Origin: Betaproteobacteria bacterium
GTDB lineage: Bacteria > Pseudomonadota > Gammaproteobacteria > Burkholderiales > Rhodocyclaceae
Length of the DNA: 64,000 nt
Direction: 5' to 3'
NCBI GenBank assembly: GCA_016709965.1
Contig: JADJLT010000006.1
Coordinates: 124,001-188,000 of the forward strand
The position numbers and the translations under genes were made by a program. Under the pieces are notes generated by a model. That model was not told where the DNA came from, did no database searches, and was given only the letters and a program-made list of their open reading frames with translations. This document shows, piece by piece, positions 54,427 to 63,889 of this stretch; positions within the stretch are counted from its first letter, which is position 1; every line of letters starts with the position of its first letter.

Positions 54427-57400
54427 TCACCACGCTACCAAGGGGGTGTCAGCCAGGAAGGAAGGCGCTATCAGTTGGGGGGTCTGGCGGGTGCGGGCAT
54501 CGCCAAGCTGTTTGACGACGCGGCTGGTTTGCTCGAAGGCGTCCTCGACGGTGACGCGCTGTTTGGCAGCCCCGGCCGGACGCTTCAAGGCTTCCAGCAG
54601 GGCAAAGGTAAACAGGCCGTGCCCGCCCTGGGGATATTCCTGGGAATATTCGTTGCGCTGCGAGGCGGTCAACATCGCGAAGCGGGACGCGGCGGTGCGT
54701 TTTTTCAGCGAGCGTGCATCGAATGATCCGGCCACGGCCAGGGATTGGCAGGTGTCGACGATGAGAAGCCGTCGCCCGGCACTATCCCGCATGGCGTCGA
54801 ACAGGATGCGCCAGCTCACCAGGGACTTTGGCTCGCGGTCAACGAAGCGGCCGGCGAGTGCCTCGCGGATGTCTTGTTGGGTTGCATCCCGCGGAACAAA
54901 AAAATAGTTGCCGGCTGGATCGCTGAACCCGTGTGACGCCAGGAAAAGAACCACCGTGTCGTCCGCGCCGGCACGCTGCAGGAAGGGCAGCGCCTCGACG
55001 ACTGCGCGGCGAGTAGGCAGGTTGCCGCGATCGCTCAGGACCTTTACGTGGACGCGCTCGTAGGGGTGTCCCTGGGCACCCTGCATGAGCCGAGCAAACG
55101 CGTCCGCGTCCTGTGCCGCGAATTCCAGATCGTCTAGAATGCGATCCGGCCCCTTCGGGATGTGGTCGAAATGATTGACGCCAACGGCCAGCAGGTAGAG
55201 GTTTCCCCGGCGTTGCGGCGCTGGGTTGGCAGTCGCGGCGCGAAGGTAATATTCGGCCAGCCCCATCGAGCGCCCGTTGAAGGCCTCCACCCGCAGCTGA
55301 TCTCCGTCGCCCGTCGCTTCGAATGCGACTCTGCGCTTGAAGCGCAGACGTTCCCCTTCCTTCAGGGTGCGCTCGGCCGGATTGAGGATGGGGATACCAT
55401 TCAGATAAACCCTGTATTCGGTGATCGGGGTACCGCGGCTATCGACATCGATCGCGATACTGGGACGACCGCCCGGACCCGCCGCGGCCGTGGTAATGCG
55501 GATCGCCGGCGGCTCGATGGCGGCAATCTTTTCGATGCTGGCCCCTGAGCCAGCATCGGCAGCCGTCTGAGTTGGGTCGAACTGGGCGCGCACCAGATCG
55601 GGCCTATAGAGCAGGCGTTCGAACTGCACGGCGCGGTAGAACCGCGCCTCCTTGTCTTGTCCGTCATTGACGTGCCAGCCGACGAACTGATCGCCTTCTG
55701 GGCTCGCGGCGTAGTAGCCGTCCGGCCGCCAGAGAACCCAGTCGCGTTCGTTGGCGTGCAGGAACAGTCCGAAACGCTCTTGTCCGGAATTCGGGTCGAA
55801 CCAGCGCAAGGTTCCGTCGGAAAGCGCGGCAACCACATAACGGCCGTCGGCAGATAGATTGACGGCATGCACCTTGCCTTGGGTATAAACGCGCCAGAGC
55901 GCTTGACCACCTCGACCGTAGCGCCGCAAGGACCAGTTCGTGCCGACGATGAGCGCCTCTCCGTCGGCACCGTATGACCACGCCGTGCAGCGCTCCAACG
56001 CATCAAGGACGATGGGCTTGCCGTCGATCACCGGGTGCTCGGCGTCCTTGCAATCTATCGACCGGCCGGCCGCCTGCCGGCGGGGGGCGGTCCAGATCGT
56101 AGACAGCATGTCCGGCGGTGGTACATCCGGCTCACGGTTTTCCAGATAGGTTTTTTGCTCAGGAGTATCACGTAAACCACGTCGGACCGCGCTGCAGGCA
56201 GACGACCCAGGCTCCGCCCCGGCGCTGCAGGCGCGCACTGCCCGCACCGCCGAGCCCGGCGCGCCGGGCAACTCGAATAGCCCTTGTCGCACTAGATCCA
56301 TGGCTTGGATATAACCATCGGGAAGGCGCCAGGCGACCCGCCCGGCTTCCGGAGAGAGCAGCAGTCCATCCCCGACAAGACTCAGGTCGAGAGCTGGACT
56401 GCCCAGCTCGCGTATGACTTGACCATTGCCTGAAACGATTGCCAGACGAGGTTCGTCCGTGGTGAGCAGCATGCTGCCGTCGTCGAGCAGCATTTTTCCG
56501 CCGGCGCGGTGGCGGCCGAGGTCAATGGGAGGGCCGGCAAGTTTACCTTCTTTTGACCAGCGGAACACCAGGGCTCGGTCATCGGCGTGTTCGCCCGTTG
56601 CCACCAGGGAACCGTCGGCCGCCCAGGCCACGCAGCACAGCCCTTTCTGGCCGGGCTCGCTCTCGATGCGGGCGACGAACTGCAAGTGCAAGTCGGGCAG
56701 CCGAAATACGGCGACCACGGGAAGGTCGGAAAAGCCCAGGGCAAAGCTTTGCCCGTCGGCACTCACGGCCGTATTGCCGGGACGGCGCGATATGCCCATG
56801 GGCTGGCGCTGAACCAGATGGTGCGTGGCGTCATAGACCCTCAGCGCACCATCCAGCGCGGTGGTCACGAGCCAGCCGCCGGGCGCAGCGGAAGAGATGT
56901 CCACCACGTTGCCGCGATATTCGGGATCGCTGGCAACCTCGCGAAACGAGGCAGCGTCCAGGATGCGCAACCCGCCTTCACCCTGCATGCCAACCACGAG
57001 ATGGCGCCCGTCCGCTGTGTAGCCGAGCGCGGACACCAGCCGCGGGAATCCGCCCACGCGCCGGATCAGTGCCCCGGTTTCGGAATCGAAAACGTACACC
57101 GATGCCGACTGGTTCCATTGCCAACCGGTCCAGCCGCCGACCGCGACGTGCCGACCGTCGGGAGATACCGCTGCGGCGAACAGGACGCCTTCATTGCCGG
57201 CCTCGATCGGGACGCGCAGGGTGCGTACCAGGCGAAGCTCCGGAAGCTGCCAGATGCGCACAGTCTTGTCGTACCCCGCTGTGATGGCGCGATTGCGCAC
57301 CCGATCCAGGTCGAGAAGCGTGATGGGCAAAACGTGGGCGCCGGCTTCGATGCGCAGGATGGGTGCCGTCGACGGTTCCCCAGCGTGGGCCAGGGCGGCC

Positions 57401-57456
57401 ATTCCCAGCGCCAGCACAACGAGGGTGATCGCCCGGAAACGCTGCGCAATGATCAC
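54427..57456 (-). CDS. Exported WD40-repeat / caspase (peptidase C14) protein, TPS-linked
   Basis: 1009 residues, GTG start at 57456. Signal peptide: ITLVVLALGMAALAHAG. WD40-type blades occupy about 30-560 (RAITAGYDKTVRIWQ, AAVSPDGRHVAVGG, YVVAALSDGTLRWFDP). The caspase domain has His842 in LFLASHGFSDP and Cys903 in LIVDTCQSLAVAG. Domain order and motifs (YYAASPEGDQFVGW; YRPDL) match the T6SS-linked protein at 13353-16364, so they are paralogues. It is 24 bases downstream of tpsA and 33 bases upstream of the protease gene. Confidence 0.9.
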   Translation of the reverse strand: MIIAQRFRAITLVVLALGMAALAHAGEPSTAPILRIEAGAHVLPITLLDLDRVRNRAITAGYDKTVRIWQLPELRLVRTLRVPIEAGNEGVLFAAAVSPDGRHVAVGGWTGWQWNQSASVYVFDSETGALIRRVGGFPRLVSALGYTADGRHLVVGMQGEGGLRILDAASFREVASDPEYRGNVVDISSAAPGGWLVTTALDGALRVYDATHHLVQRQPMGISRRPGNTAVSADGQSFALGFSDLPVVAVFRLPDLHLQFVARIESEPGQKGLCCVAWAADGSLVATGEHADDRALVFRWSKEGKLAGPPIDLGRHRAGGKMLLDDGSMLLTTDEPRLAIVSGNGQVIRELGSPALDLSLVGDGLLLSPEAGRVAWRLPDGYIQAMDLVRQGLFELPGAPGSAVRAVRACSAGAEPGSSACSAVRRGLRDTPEQKTYLENREPDVPPPDMLSTIWTAPRRQAAGRSIDCKDAEHPVIDGKPIVLDALERCTAWSYGADGEALIVGTNWSLRRYGRGGQALWRVYTQGKVHAVNLSADGRYVVAALSDGTLRWFDPNSGQERFGLFLHANERDWVLWRPDGYYAASPEGDQFVGWHVNDGQDKEARFYRAVQFERLLYRPDLVRAQFDPTQTAADAGSGASIEKIAAIEPPAIRITTAAAGPGGRPSIAIDVDSRGTPITEYRVYLNGIPILNPAERTLKEGERLRFKRRVAFEATGDGDQLRVEAFNGRSMGLAEYYLRAATANPAPQRRGNLYLLAVGVNHFDHIPKGPDRILDDLEFAAQDADAFARLMQGAQGHPYERVHVKVLSDRGNLPTRRAVVEALPFLQRAGADDTVVLFLASHGFSDPAGNYFFVPRDATQQDIREALAGRFVDREPKSLVSWRILFDAMRDSAGRRLLIVDTCQSLAVAGSFDARSLKKRTAASRFAMLTASQRNEYSQEYPQGGHGLFTFALLEALKRPAGAAKQRVTVEDAFEQTSRVVKQLGDARTRQTPQLIAPSFLADTPLVAW

Positions 57457-57480
57457 GGCGCCCTGGGCTCCAGTCGGTGT

Positions 57481-60400
57481 TCAGCGCGAAGCGCCCACAC
57501 AGGGTTGCGCTGACACACCGGGCGCGCCGAGGGCGATACAGCGACGTTTGCCGAACACGTCCTGCGCTGCGCCACCAAGCGGAGTACCGCGCCCGAAGTC
57601 GACTTCAGCGAGCATTCCGGGGCCGCCAAGCACGATGTCGGTTGTGATGCCGGACTCTCCGGCCCCTGCCGTATTGGCCGCTGTGTCGATCGCTAGTTCA
57701 GTCTCCCCCAACGGCGTTCCGGGTTCCGCCTGGACCAGATCCGAAGTTCGAAATATCGCCTCACCCAGTGCCGCGGCGAGTGCGAGGGCCACGTTCCCGT
57801 TGCCCACTGTTGCCGGAATGCCAATGGCCGGCGGCCCGACCACGCCAGGTTGCGGTACGACGCTGTCTCCCGGGGATCCAATAGCGGATAAGAACCCGGA
57901 AAAGGCGATATCCGGCGACGTCGGCTGAACAACTGAGGTTCCGCTTCCTTGTCCGGGGTCGCGAAACTGCCCAAGCCAGTCCGCAGCGTGTGTGCTGTTG
58001 TTGGTCGGTACGGTGCCCCCGCTGATAACCAATCGATAAGCCTGGCTGCCAGCTTGGGGGTAGAAGAAGCCATACTGGTTGAGCGCTTCATAATAGAGAA
58101 TGGGGCCGATCAGATTCGGACGGTAGATGCGTTCTGGCAGGTTCCCATTGGCAAAGAAAGTTCCGCCTATCAAATCATGCCGAGCGTATCTCAGGGGATT
58201 GGCGACGTCACCGGCTGGATAGGTGATCGCCTGGCCCGGGACGATGTTGCTGGTATTGATCAGGCTCTTAATGTCGGATGCGCTCATCATCGCACTTACA
58301 ACGAGGCGGTTGGACGACTTGTTATTGAATTCGTCGTAGAAGTCCTCGTTGGTGATGTGACCCATGTTCAGGGTTATGGTCCCACCTCTCGGGACGAGCG
58401 TGTTATCGATGAATATCAACGACTTGAAGCTGGTGGCGGTGCCACTCCCGCCGGTTGTGTCGCTCACCATGTGAATGGCGGCTGGATTGTTCGGATAGTC
58501 CGGAAGAGCCAGGAACGCGGAAGCCGAATTCATGCCGCGGAAATTAAAGACGTCAACATCGTTGTTCAGTCTGATGTCGCCGCCCTCGGACAGGATGTCG
58601 GCATAAAGATTGATCTTGCCGTTCGTATTCGAATTGCCGGGCGCCCCCAGCTCGATAGCGCTGCCGTTGGTAGCGAGGATGTTGTCCAAAATATTCAGGT
58701 TGCCACGGAAGTGCGCGGTCAAGCCGTTGGCGACTCGCACGCCATGCAACGTGATGTCCTGGCTCGAATCCAGGGCTACATGCTGGAGGTCAGCCATTGG
58801 AGAATTCACGGTGATCGACCCGCTGGACGTCGTTGTCGCGGTCAAGTTTCTCGCCGTCACCGAATTGACCAACATGTCACCGGCCGCCGTGAGAGTGGCC
58901 GATCCCGACCCCGTGTCGATTGCGCCAGATATCTGGAGGACACCGTCGCTGGCCGTTGCGTTCAAATCGCTGTTGTGGGTCAGGACGTTTTCGGTAACCG
59001 AGATGTTGCCCGCAGCATCGAGCGTAATCGCCCCAACGCTCGACTGTTGTGTGGTGTCGAAACCCTTGGCGCCGATTCCCCCGTTTTGGGAACGGACCAA
59101 AATGCTGCCCCCGGACAATACGTATTCTGACAAGGTTACGCCCTGGGCCGACTGCAGGGCCACGTTGCCGCCTGCGTTGATGCCCCCACCGTCCGCTAGG
59201 CTGTAGGCGTTGACGAGAACAGCGCCAGTCGTCTTGACGCCACTCAGCGACACTGTTTGCGCGGCCGATGGGTTGATCGTTGCATTGGCCGCACCCAGAA
59301 ACGCGTTGATGTTCACCGAACCGGCCACAAGCGCACGGTTGGCAGTCACCGGGCCGCCGGAAGATGTGATGTTGACGGTGCCATCTGTCTGCAGATATTC
59401 GGCTGTCACGCCATGGGCGCCGGACAGGCTGATGGTCTGGTTGCCGGCGTACAGCATAGTGTTCGGGGCCATGCTGAACAGGTTGCCGGCACTCAAGGTG
59501 ATTGCGCCGTTGTTGGTCAGGATGTGGTTCTGAACGAGGAGGTTGTGGCCGGCGCCCAAGGTCACCGAACCGCCCGGGACGCCACCGCGGCCCTCGATAA
59601 CAGCTGCCACGGTCAGGTCGTTGCTGGCAGCGAGGGAGACGTTATTGCCTGCGGCGAGAAGGTTGTACAGGGTGAAGTCGCTCACCACGTTGGCGGAATC
59701 CGGCTGGTGGGCGATGGTGAGATCCGTCGGGTCCAGGATCACGGTCCCGGCGCGCCCGGCGGGCGCCGTCAGGCGAATATCACTGCTATTCATGATGACG
59801 CTGCCTGTCGAGGAAATTTCGGCGCTGCCGCCGTTTCCGCCACCGTCGCCGCCCGTTGCGGAGATGCTCCCCGCGAATCGGGTCTGGCCGGAAGAAAAGA
59901 GTCGGACCGCTCCGCCGTCGCCCCGGCTCGCCGCATCGGCCGCGACGACCGCTCCAGGCGCAACGTTCACCACCGCCGTTGCCGCCATGTCGCCAAGCAC
60001 GATCGTGCCCCCGCCTTCCGCGCCTGATGCGTCGGCAAGGGCGCCGGCGAGCAGGGAGACCGTGGCACCCGTAGCGGCGATGCGGCCGCCCGTCCCGCCG
60101 GTGGCCGCGGTGACGTCGAGTTTTCCCGAAACGGCGAGATCGCCGCCGGGGCCGGCGTCGAGAAATATGACGCCGTTGCGGCTCTCGACGCCGCGGGCGC
60201 GGACGATGCCGCCGAGATTCACCGTGGCGGCCAGCAGGTTCTGTGCCGACGCGGCCAGGATTTCGATGCGGCCGCCATCGGCCAGGATGCTGCTATCGTT
60301 GCCCACGTAACGCGTCACCGGCCGGCCCTGGGAGTCGAGCAGGCTGGCGAGGGTGTCCCGGTCGAGGGCGACGCTGATCAGGGAGTCGCCGTAGAAATCA

Positions 60401-61041
60401 AGGGTGAAGCTGTCCCCGGAAGCCAGGGAAACCCGCCCGAGGCGGGCCGTGATGATACCGCTGTTGCGAACGTTGGGTGCCGCCAGCGCGACGAAGCCGC
60501 CTTGTGCTGCGGCGATGCTGCCTTCATTGACGACGGCGGCTCGGGGATTGCCGGCAATGGCAAAGTTCATCCGGCCGGCCATGAAATCGGCATTGGCAAT
60601 GTCGGCTGTGGAGGCCATCAAGCTGCCGACGTTGATGGACGCCGTCCTGCCGAAGACGATGCCGTTCGGATTGACCAGATAGACTTGGCCGTTGGCGTTT
60701 AACTGACCGAAGATCTGCGACGGCGAGGCGTCATGGATACGGTTCAAAGCGGCGGCGCTGCCGCCGGGCTGGACGAACTTGACGGCTTCGCCGGCAGCGA
60801 TGTTGAAGCTCGCCCAGTCGATGACGGCGCGGTTGCTGTTCTGGCGAATCAAGGTTGCAGATGGCGTGCTAGTAATTTCCGCGCTGCCTGCCGCAACCAC
60901 GCCCCCCTTGGGAGCCGCAATGCCCGGCTGGCACATGGACGAAGCTATGGCTCCGCCAATGAATGCGCGAGCAATGGTTATCGCAAGCTTCGTTTGCCTC
61001 GGGTACCTGCCCAATATACGATTGGCTGTTTGCAATTTCAT
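57481..61041 (-). CDS. TpsA: filamentous haemagglutinin-type exoprotein of a two-partner secretion system
   Basis: 1186 residues, with AAGGAGA seven bases before ATG 61041. A long signal peptide (about 1-43) leads into the TPS domain: SATLIRQNSNRAVIDWASFN, NRIHDASPSQIFGQL, then NPNGIVFG at 124-131. A long beta-helical body follows, rich in Gly/Ala/Asn (GGRIAATGATVSLLAGA and so on). The C terminus ends RRCIALGAPGVSAQPCVGAS with two Cys, reminiscent of the Cys pair that holds HMW1 at the surface. The TPS domain would be recognised by the upstream TpsB. Ligand unknown. Confidence 0.93.
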   Translation of the reverse strand: MKLQTANRILGRYPRQTKLAITIARAFIGGAIASSMCQPGIAAPKGGVVAAGSAEITSTPSATLIRQNSNRAVIDWASFNIAAGEAVKFVQPGGSAAALNRIHDASPSQIFGQLNANGQVYLVNPNGIVFGRTASINVGSLMASTADIANADFMAGRMNFAIAGNPRAAVVNEGSIAAAQGGFVALAAPNVRNSGIITARLGRVSLASGDSFTLDFYGDSLISVALDRDTLASLLDSQGRPVTRYVGNDSSILADGGRIEILAASAQNLLAATVNLGGIVRARGVESRNGVIFLDAGPGGDLAVSGKLDVTAATGGTGGRIAATGATVSLLAGALADASGAEGGGTIVLGDMAATAVVNVAPGAVVAADAASRGDGGAVRLFSSGQTRFAGSISATGGDGGGNGGSAEISSTGSVIMNSSDIRLTAPAGRAGTVILDPTDLTIAHQPDSANVVSDFTLYNLLAAGNNVSLAASNDLTVAAVIEGRGGVPGGSVTLGAGHNLLVQNHILTNNGAITLSAGNLFSMAPNTMLYAGNQTISLSGAHGVTAEYLQTDGTVNITSSGGPVTANRALVAGSVNINAFLGAANATINPSAAQTVSLSGVKTTGAVLVNAYSLADGGGINAGGNVALQSAQGVTLSEYVLSGGSILVRSQNGGIGAKGFDTTQQSSVGAITLDAAGNISVTENVLTHNSDLNATASDGVLQISGAIDTGSGSATLTAAGDMLVNSVTARNLTATTTSSGSITVNSPMADLQHVALDSSQDITLHGVRVANGLTAHFRGNLNILDNILATNGSAIELGAPGNSNTNGKINLYADILSEGGDIRLNNDVDVFNFRGMNSASAFLALPDYPNNPAAIHMVSDTTGGSGTATSFKSLIFIDNTLVPRGGTITLNMGHITNEDFYDEFNNKSSNRLVVSAMMSASDIKSLINTSNIVPGQAITYPAGDVANPLRYARHDLIGGTFFANGNLPERIYRPNLIGPILYYEALNQYGFFYPQAGSQAYRLVISGGTVPTNNSTHAADWLGQFRDPGQGSGTSVVQPTSPDIAFSGFLSAIGSPGDSVVPQPGVVGPPAIGIPATVGNGNVALALAAALGEAIFRTSDLVQAEPGTPLGETELAIDTAANTAGAGESGITTDIVLGGPGMLAEVDFGRGTPLGGAAQDVFGKRRCIALGAPGVSAQPCVGASR

Positions 61042-61221
61042 CGTGCATCTCCTTTTACTCGCGCTCCAGACTCGACTTGCGACCCCGGCCTATGTGAGTC
61101 TTAATGCTTGGCAATCATGCACAACCGATTCTTCCAGCAGTGGGTTGCCGGTTGTGGGCCGCGGAGCGCAAATTCAATTCACTATCGCTAAACATTGCGT
61201 TCTTTCAATAGATCATGCTGT
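61042..61221. other. Gap between tpsB and tpsA
   Basis: 180 bases between the tpsB stop and the tpsA start, long enough for an extra promoter or processing site. No gene or strong terminator seen. Confidence 0.4.
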
Positions 61222-62916
61222 TCAGTAGGCGAACATGAGGCCGGCGAACATCCGCGGATTACGATTGCCCAGGATTTCGACGTCGCGCACTAGGGGTTTG
61301 TCGAGCTCGACATAGCCGCTGAAACTATGATCGGGACCGACACGGAGGCCGATGCCGGTCGACGATGCGAGAATTCGGGTGCTGCCTCCCCCGAGATCGT
61401 TGTTCCACACCTGGCCATGGTCATAGAACGCATAGGCAGTTAAATTGGTGAAGGACAGATGGAACGCCCAGCGCAATTCAAGTTTCGCGCCGAAGCCCTT
61501 GTCACCCAGGAGTTCGGATGCGTCAAAGCCACGCAGGAATTGTTCGCCACCGAGGCCAAGTTGCTCCAGGGGTACCAGCCGGTCGCGAGAATACTGCCCA
61601 GTGAATGCACCAAGTACAGACCAGCCTGCGCCTAGGGGCTGCAGGCGCGCCAAGTAGATTGTGAACTTGGTGAAATCGATTTTGCTGTCTTGGCGCGTGA
61701 GGAGCGGGGAATCGACCGGCGATGCCCCCATGCCACGGATGCCGCGGGATATTTCAGCGTCAGCAAGATTGATTCCGCTCCAGTCATCGATACCGCTCCA
61801 GGTTACCCCAGCCCGCAGTGGTCTGACCTTGTCCTCGTGCAACCGCAAGCCTAGCGCTTCGCTTTTGGCATTTTCGACCGACCAATTGACGCGGACGATC
61901 ACATCGCCTTCACGGCTGCGACGGATCGGGTAACTTAGCCCGAAGGTGGTGGTGGACGACCTCAAAACCAAGTCAGGCAACCCAGAATCGTCTTTCGGGC
62001 GCGCGCGACTCGCCGAATAGGAGACGGCTGCCTTGAGTCCGTCTGTCCCGACAGGCGCATCGCCTGTGTACGACCAGGCCGCAAGCCTTCCATCGTAGGT
62101 GCCCAGCAGAGCCAAGGCGTTGCGTTCACGCAGACCAAGCTGGCCGTTTTCAGCAACCGACAGGTCGTAGCGGGCTGGGCCGAGCAATTTGGTTCCGTGA
62201 TTGTCCGTCGACACTGACGCGGAAAGCCGACTGCGGCTCACGATCACAACGAGGTTTGTTGCGCCGGCATTGGCAGAACGCCTGAGGTAGGCGCGCGCGC
62301 TGGTTCCAGGTTCGTCGTTCAACAGCAATAGAGCGCGTTCCAGCGTTGCGAGTTTCAGTGGGCGTTCAGCCGTTACCGTCGCCTTGAGTTGGGCAGTGGA
62401 CTTCGGCAAAGCGTTCCCATTCACATCCTGAGCATTGACTTCATCAATATAGCCCTCGACGACCGTCAGACGTACTTTGCCTTCGGAAATTTGCTGCACC
62501 GGCACTAATGCCAGCGAAAGAACATAGCCTTCGCGCTGATAAATGTCGGTGACTGCGCGCGCATAGAGATAGATGTCGGCGAGCGAAACTTCCTTGCCCA
62601 CGTCTTTTTCCCAGACTTGCGCCAGACGGCTGGCGGAAATAGCGCTATTTCCGCTGACGACCACATCCCTAAGGACAAATTTGGTTGCCTCAGCATTGGC
62701 CGGTGGCTGCTGTGCTTCCGTCGCAGGCAATATGACTTCTGAAGGCTTGATTTCCGGCACTGGCTTGGGGGGCTCGACGTCCTTGCCGACGCGCCCCGGC
62801 TGCAAACTGCCAGGAATGCCCTGCGCTTGCGCAACAGCTGGAGTGACCGCCAGAACTGCCGCGATGAGCACTGCCCGACCTGCACAGCATATTAGCGTTT
62901 TCTGAATTGAGCTCAT
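61222..62916 (-). CDS. TpsB: ShlB/FhaC-type outer-membrane transporter
   Basis: 564 residues from MSSIQKTLICCAGRAVLIAA, with AAGGAC six bases upstream; the open frame extends to 63099 but that part is not signal-peptide-like. A signal peptide is followed by a proline-rich linker and two POTRA domains (FVLRDVVVSGNSAISASRLA, then VEGYIDEVNAQDV). The C-terminal beta barrel contains the L6 loop motif LGLGGEQFLRGFDASELLGD (the conserved RGF/RGY). It exports TpsA across the outer membrane. It is first of the leftward four-gene run. Confidence 0.94.
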   Translation of the reverse strand: MSSIQKTLICCAGRAVLIAAVLAVTPAVAQAQGIPGSLQPGRVGKDVEPPKPVPEIKPSEVILPATEAQQPPANAEATKFVLRDVVVSGNSAISASRLAQVWEKDVGKEVSLADIYLYARAVTDIYQREGYVLSLALVPVQQISEGKVRLTVVEGYIDEVNAQDVNGNALPKSTAQLKATVTAERPLKLATLERALLLLNDEPGTSARAYLRRSANAGATNLVVIVSRSRLSASVSTDNHGTKLLGPARYDLSVAENGQLGLRERNALALLGTYDGRLAAWSYTGDAPVGTDGLKAAVSYSASRARPKDDSGLPDLVLRSSTTTFGLSYPIRRSREGDVIVRVNWSVENAKSEALGLRLHEDKVRPLRAGVTWSGIDDWSGINLADAEISRGIRGMGASPVDSPLLTRQDSKIDFTKFTIYLARLQPLGAGWSVLGAFTGQYSRDRLVPLEQLGLGGEQFLRGFDASELLGDKGFGAKLELRWAFHLSFTNLTAYAFYDHGQVWNNDLGGGSTRILASSTGIGLRVGPDHSFSGYVELDKPLVRDVEILGNRNPRMFAGLMFAY

Positions 62917-63097
62917 GTCATAGTCCTTAAGCATAATGCATTCTATGCACGAATGCCGTAATAACGCAATCAATCTCAATGACAGCCGGAAGAGAGTTGA
63001 GTCATGAATCAATGGGATGGGCCACCCCACTCGATTCCGTACTGTTATGCCAAAGTGGAAGGGCTGATCAACTTCGAAGCGAAGGAGCATCTCACCC
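62917..63097. promoter_or_regulatory. Intergenic region upstream of tpsB, divergent to the IS110 remnant
   Basis: About 180 bases that should contain the tpsB-operon promoter. I see no confident -35/-10 pair. The right half includes the 5' flank of the IS110 transposase gene (GAAGGAG before ATG 63098). Confidence 0.35.
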
Positions 63098-63590
63098 ATG
63101 AAGATAGCGACAATTGAAATCGACCTGGCGAAGAACGTGTTTCAGGTCCACGGTGTAGATGAGCGTGGCCATGTTGTGCTGCGCAAACAGATCAGGCGTG
63201 ACCAGCTGCTCGCGTTCATGGTCAATTTGCCCCCTTGCGTGGTTGGTATCGAGGCTTGTGGCAGCGTGCATGACTGGGCCCGCAAGTTTCAGGATTACGG
63301 ACATACGGTCAGGCTTATGTCGCCGCAGTTCGTGAAGCCCTACGTGAAGAGCAACACGAATGACGCTGCGGATGCCGAGGCAATCTGCGAAGCCGTCACT
63401 CGGCCGAACATGCGATTTGTGCCGATTCAAAGTGTTGAGCAGCAAGCGGTACTCTCAATGTACCGGGTTCGACAGGGCTTCGTCGTGGCGCGAACAGCAC
63501 AGGCGAACCAGTACAGTCTGGGCGCTGCTCGCCCATGGCCGCGAATTTCGGGCCAATTACCGGTTTACGTGTCTGATGTTGTTCGGGCTA
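63098..63590 (+). pseudogene. IS110-family transposase, N-terminal fragment
   Basis: Starts MKIATIEIDLAKNVFQVHGV behind GAAGGAG. The DEDD domain is recognisable: Asp in IEIDLAKN, Glu in VVGIEACGSVHDWA, and the NTNDAADAEAIC acidic pair. After VARTAQANQ the expected IRGLLAEFG is lost through a frameshift (traces in another frame: WALLAHGREF). The C-terminal Transposase_20 domain with its Ser is absent, so this is a truncated, dead copy. Confidence 0.88.
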
Positions 63591-63671
63591 TACCTATGCC
63601 GAAGTTGTCTCCCATCCTCGGTATGTCAGAAGCGGACGGCACTTCCAACAGTTCGCTGAAGGGTGGAGCTG

Positions 63672-63719
63672 AAAGGTTGCGGTCAACACGAAAAAAGGAC
63701 GAAAAATGGAATGGCAACG
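63672..63719 (+). repeat. Dispersed repeat, copy B
   Basis: AAAGGTTGCGGTCAACACGA then GACGAAAAATGGAATGGCAA, corresponding to 51188-51235. Confidence 0.65.
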
Positions 63720-63876
63720 AGGTCGACAAGCACGTGGCCCGGAGACGAGCGGTTGCGATCTCTGCAACAAGATGTGCAGGACGTACTACATGGATCGTCA
63801 CTTTAGCGACCCTTTGTGGCAACATAGATGGCGATACGAATTGCATAATCTCATCGAAGCCATGGCGTTACGCTAA
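63706..63876 (+). CDS. Small hypothetical Cys-containing protein, 56 aa
   Basis: ATG 63706 has AAGGAC five bases upstream. The product (MEWQRGRQARGPETSGCDLC, then NKMCRTYYMDRHF) has a CxxC...C pattern. No family recognised. The start lies inside the dispersed repeat, whose other copy leads only to a 7-codon frame (MECQQCE), which weakens the case that it is a real gene. Confidence 0.3.
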   Translation: MEWQRGRQARGPETSGCDLCNKMCRTYYMDRHFSDPLWQHRWRYELHNLIEAMALR

Positions 63877-63889
63877 CGCTCAAACTTGA

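Noticed and set aside
57949..60310. Long + strand frames opposite tpsA
   Set aside because: Arise from the repetitive GC-rich codons of tpsA; products are low-complexity and unrecognisable.
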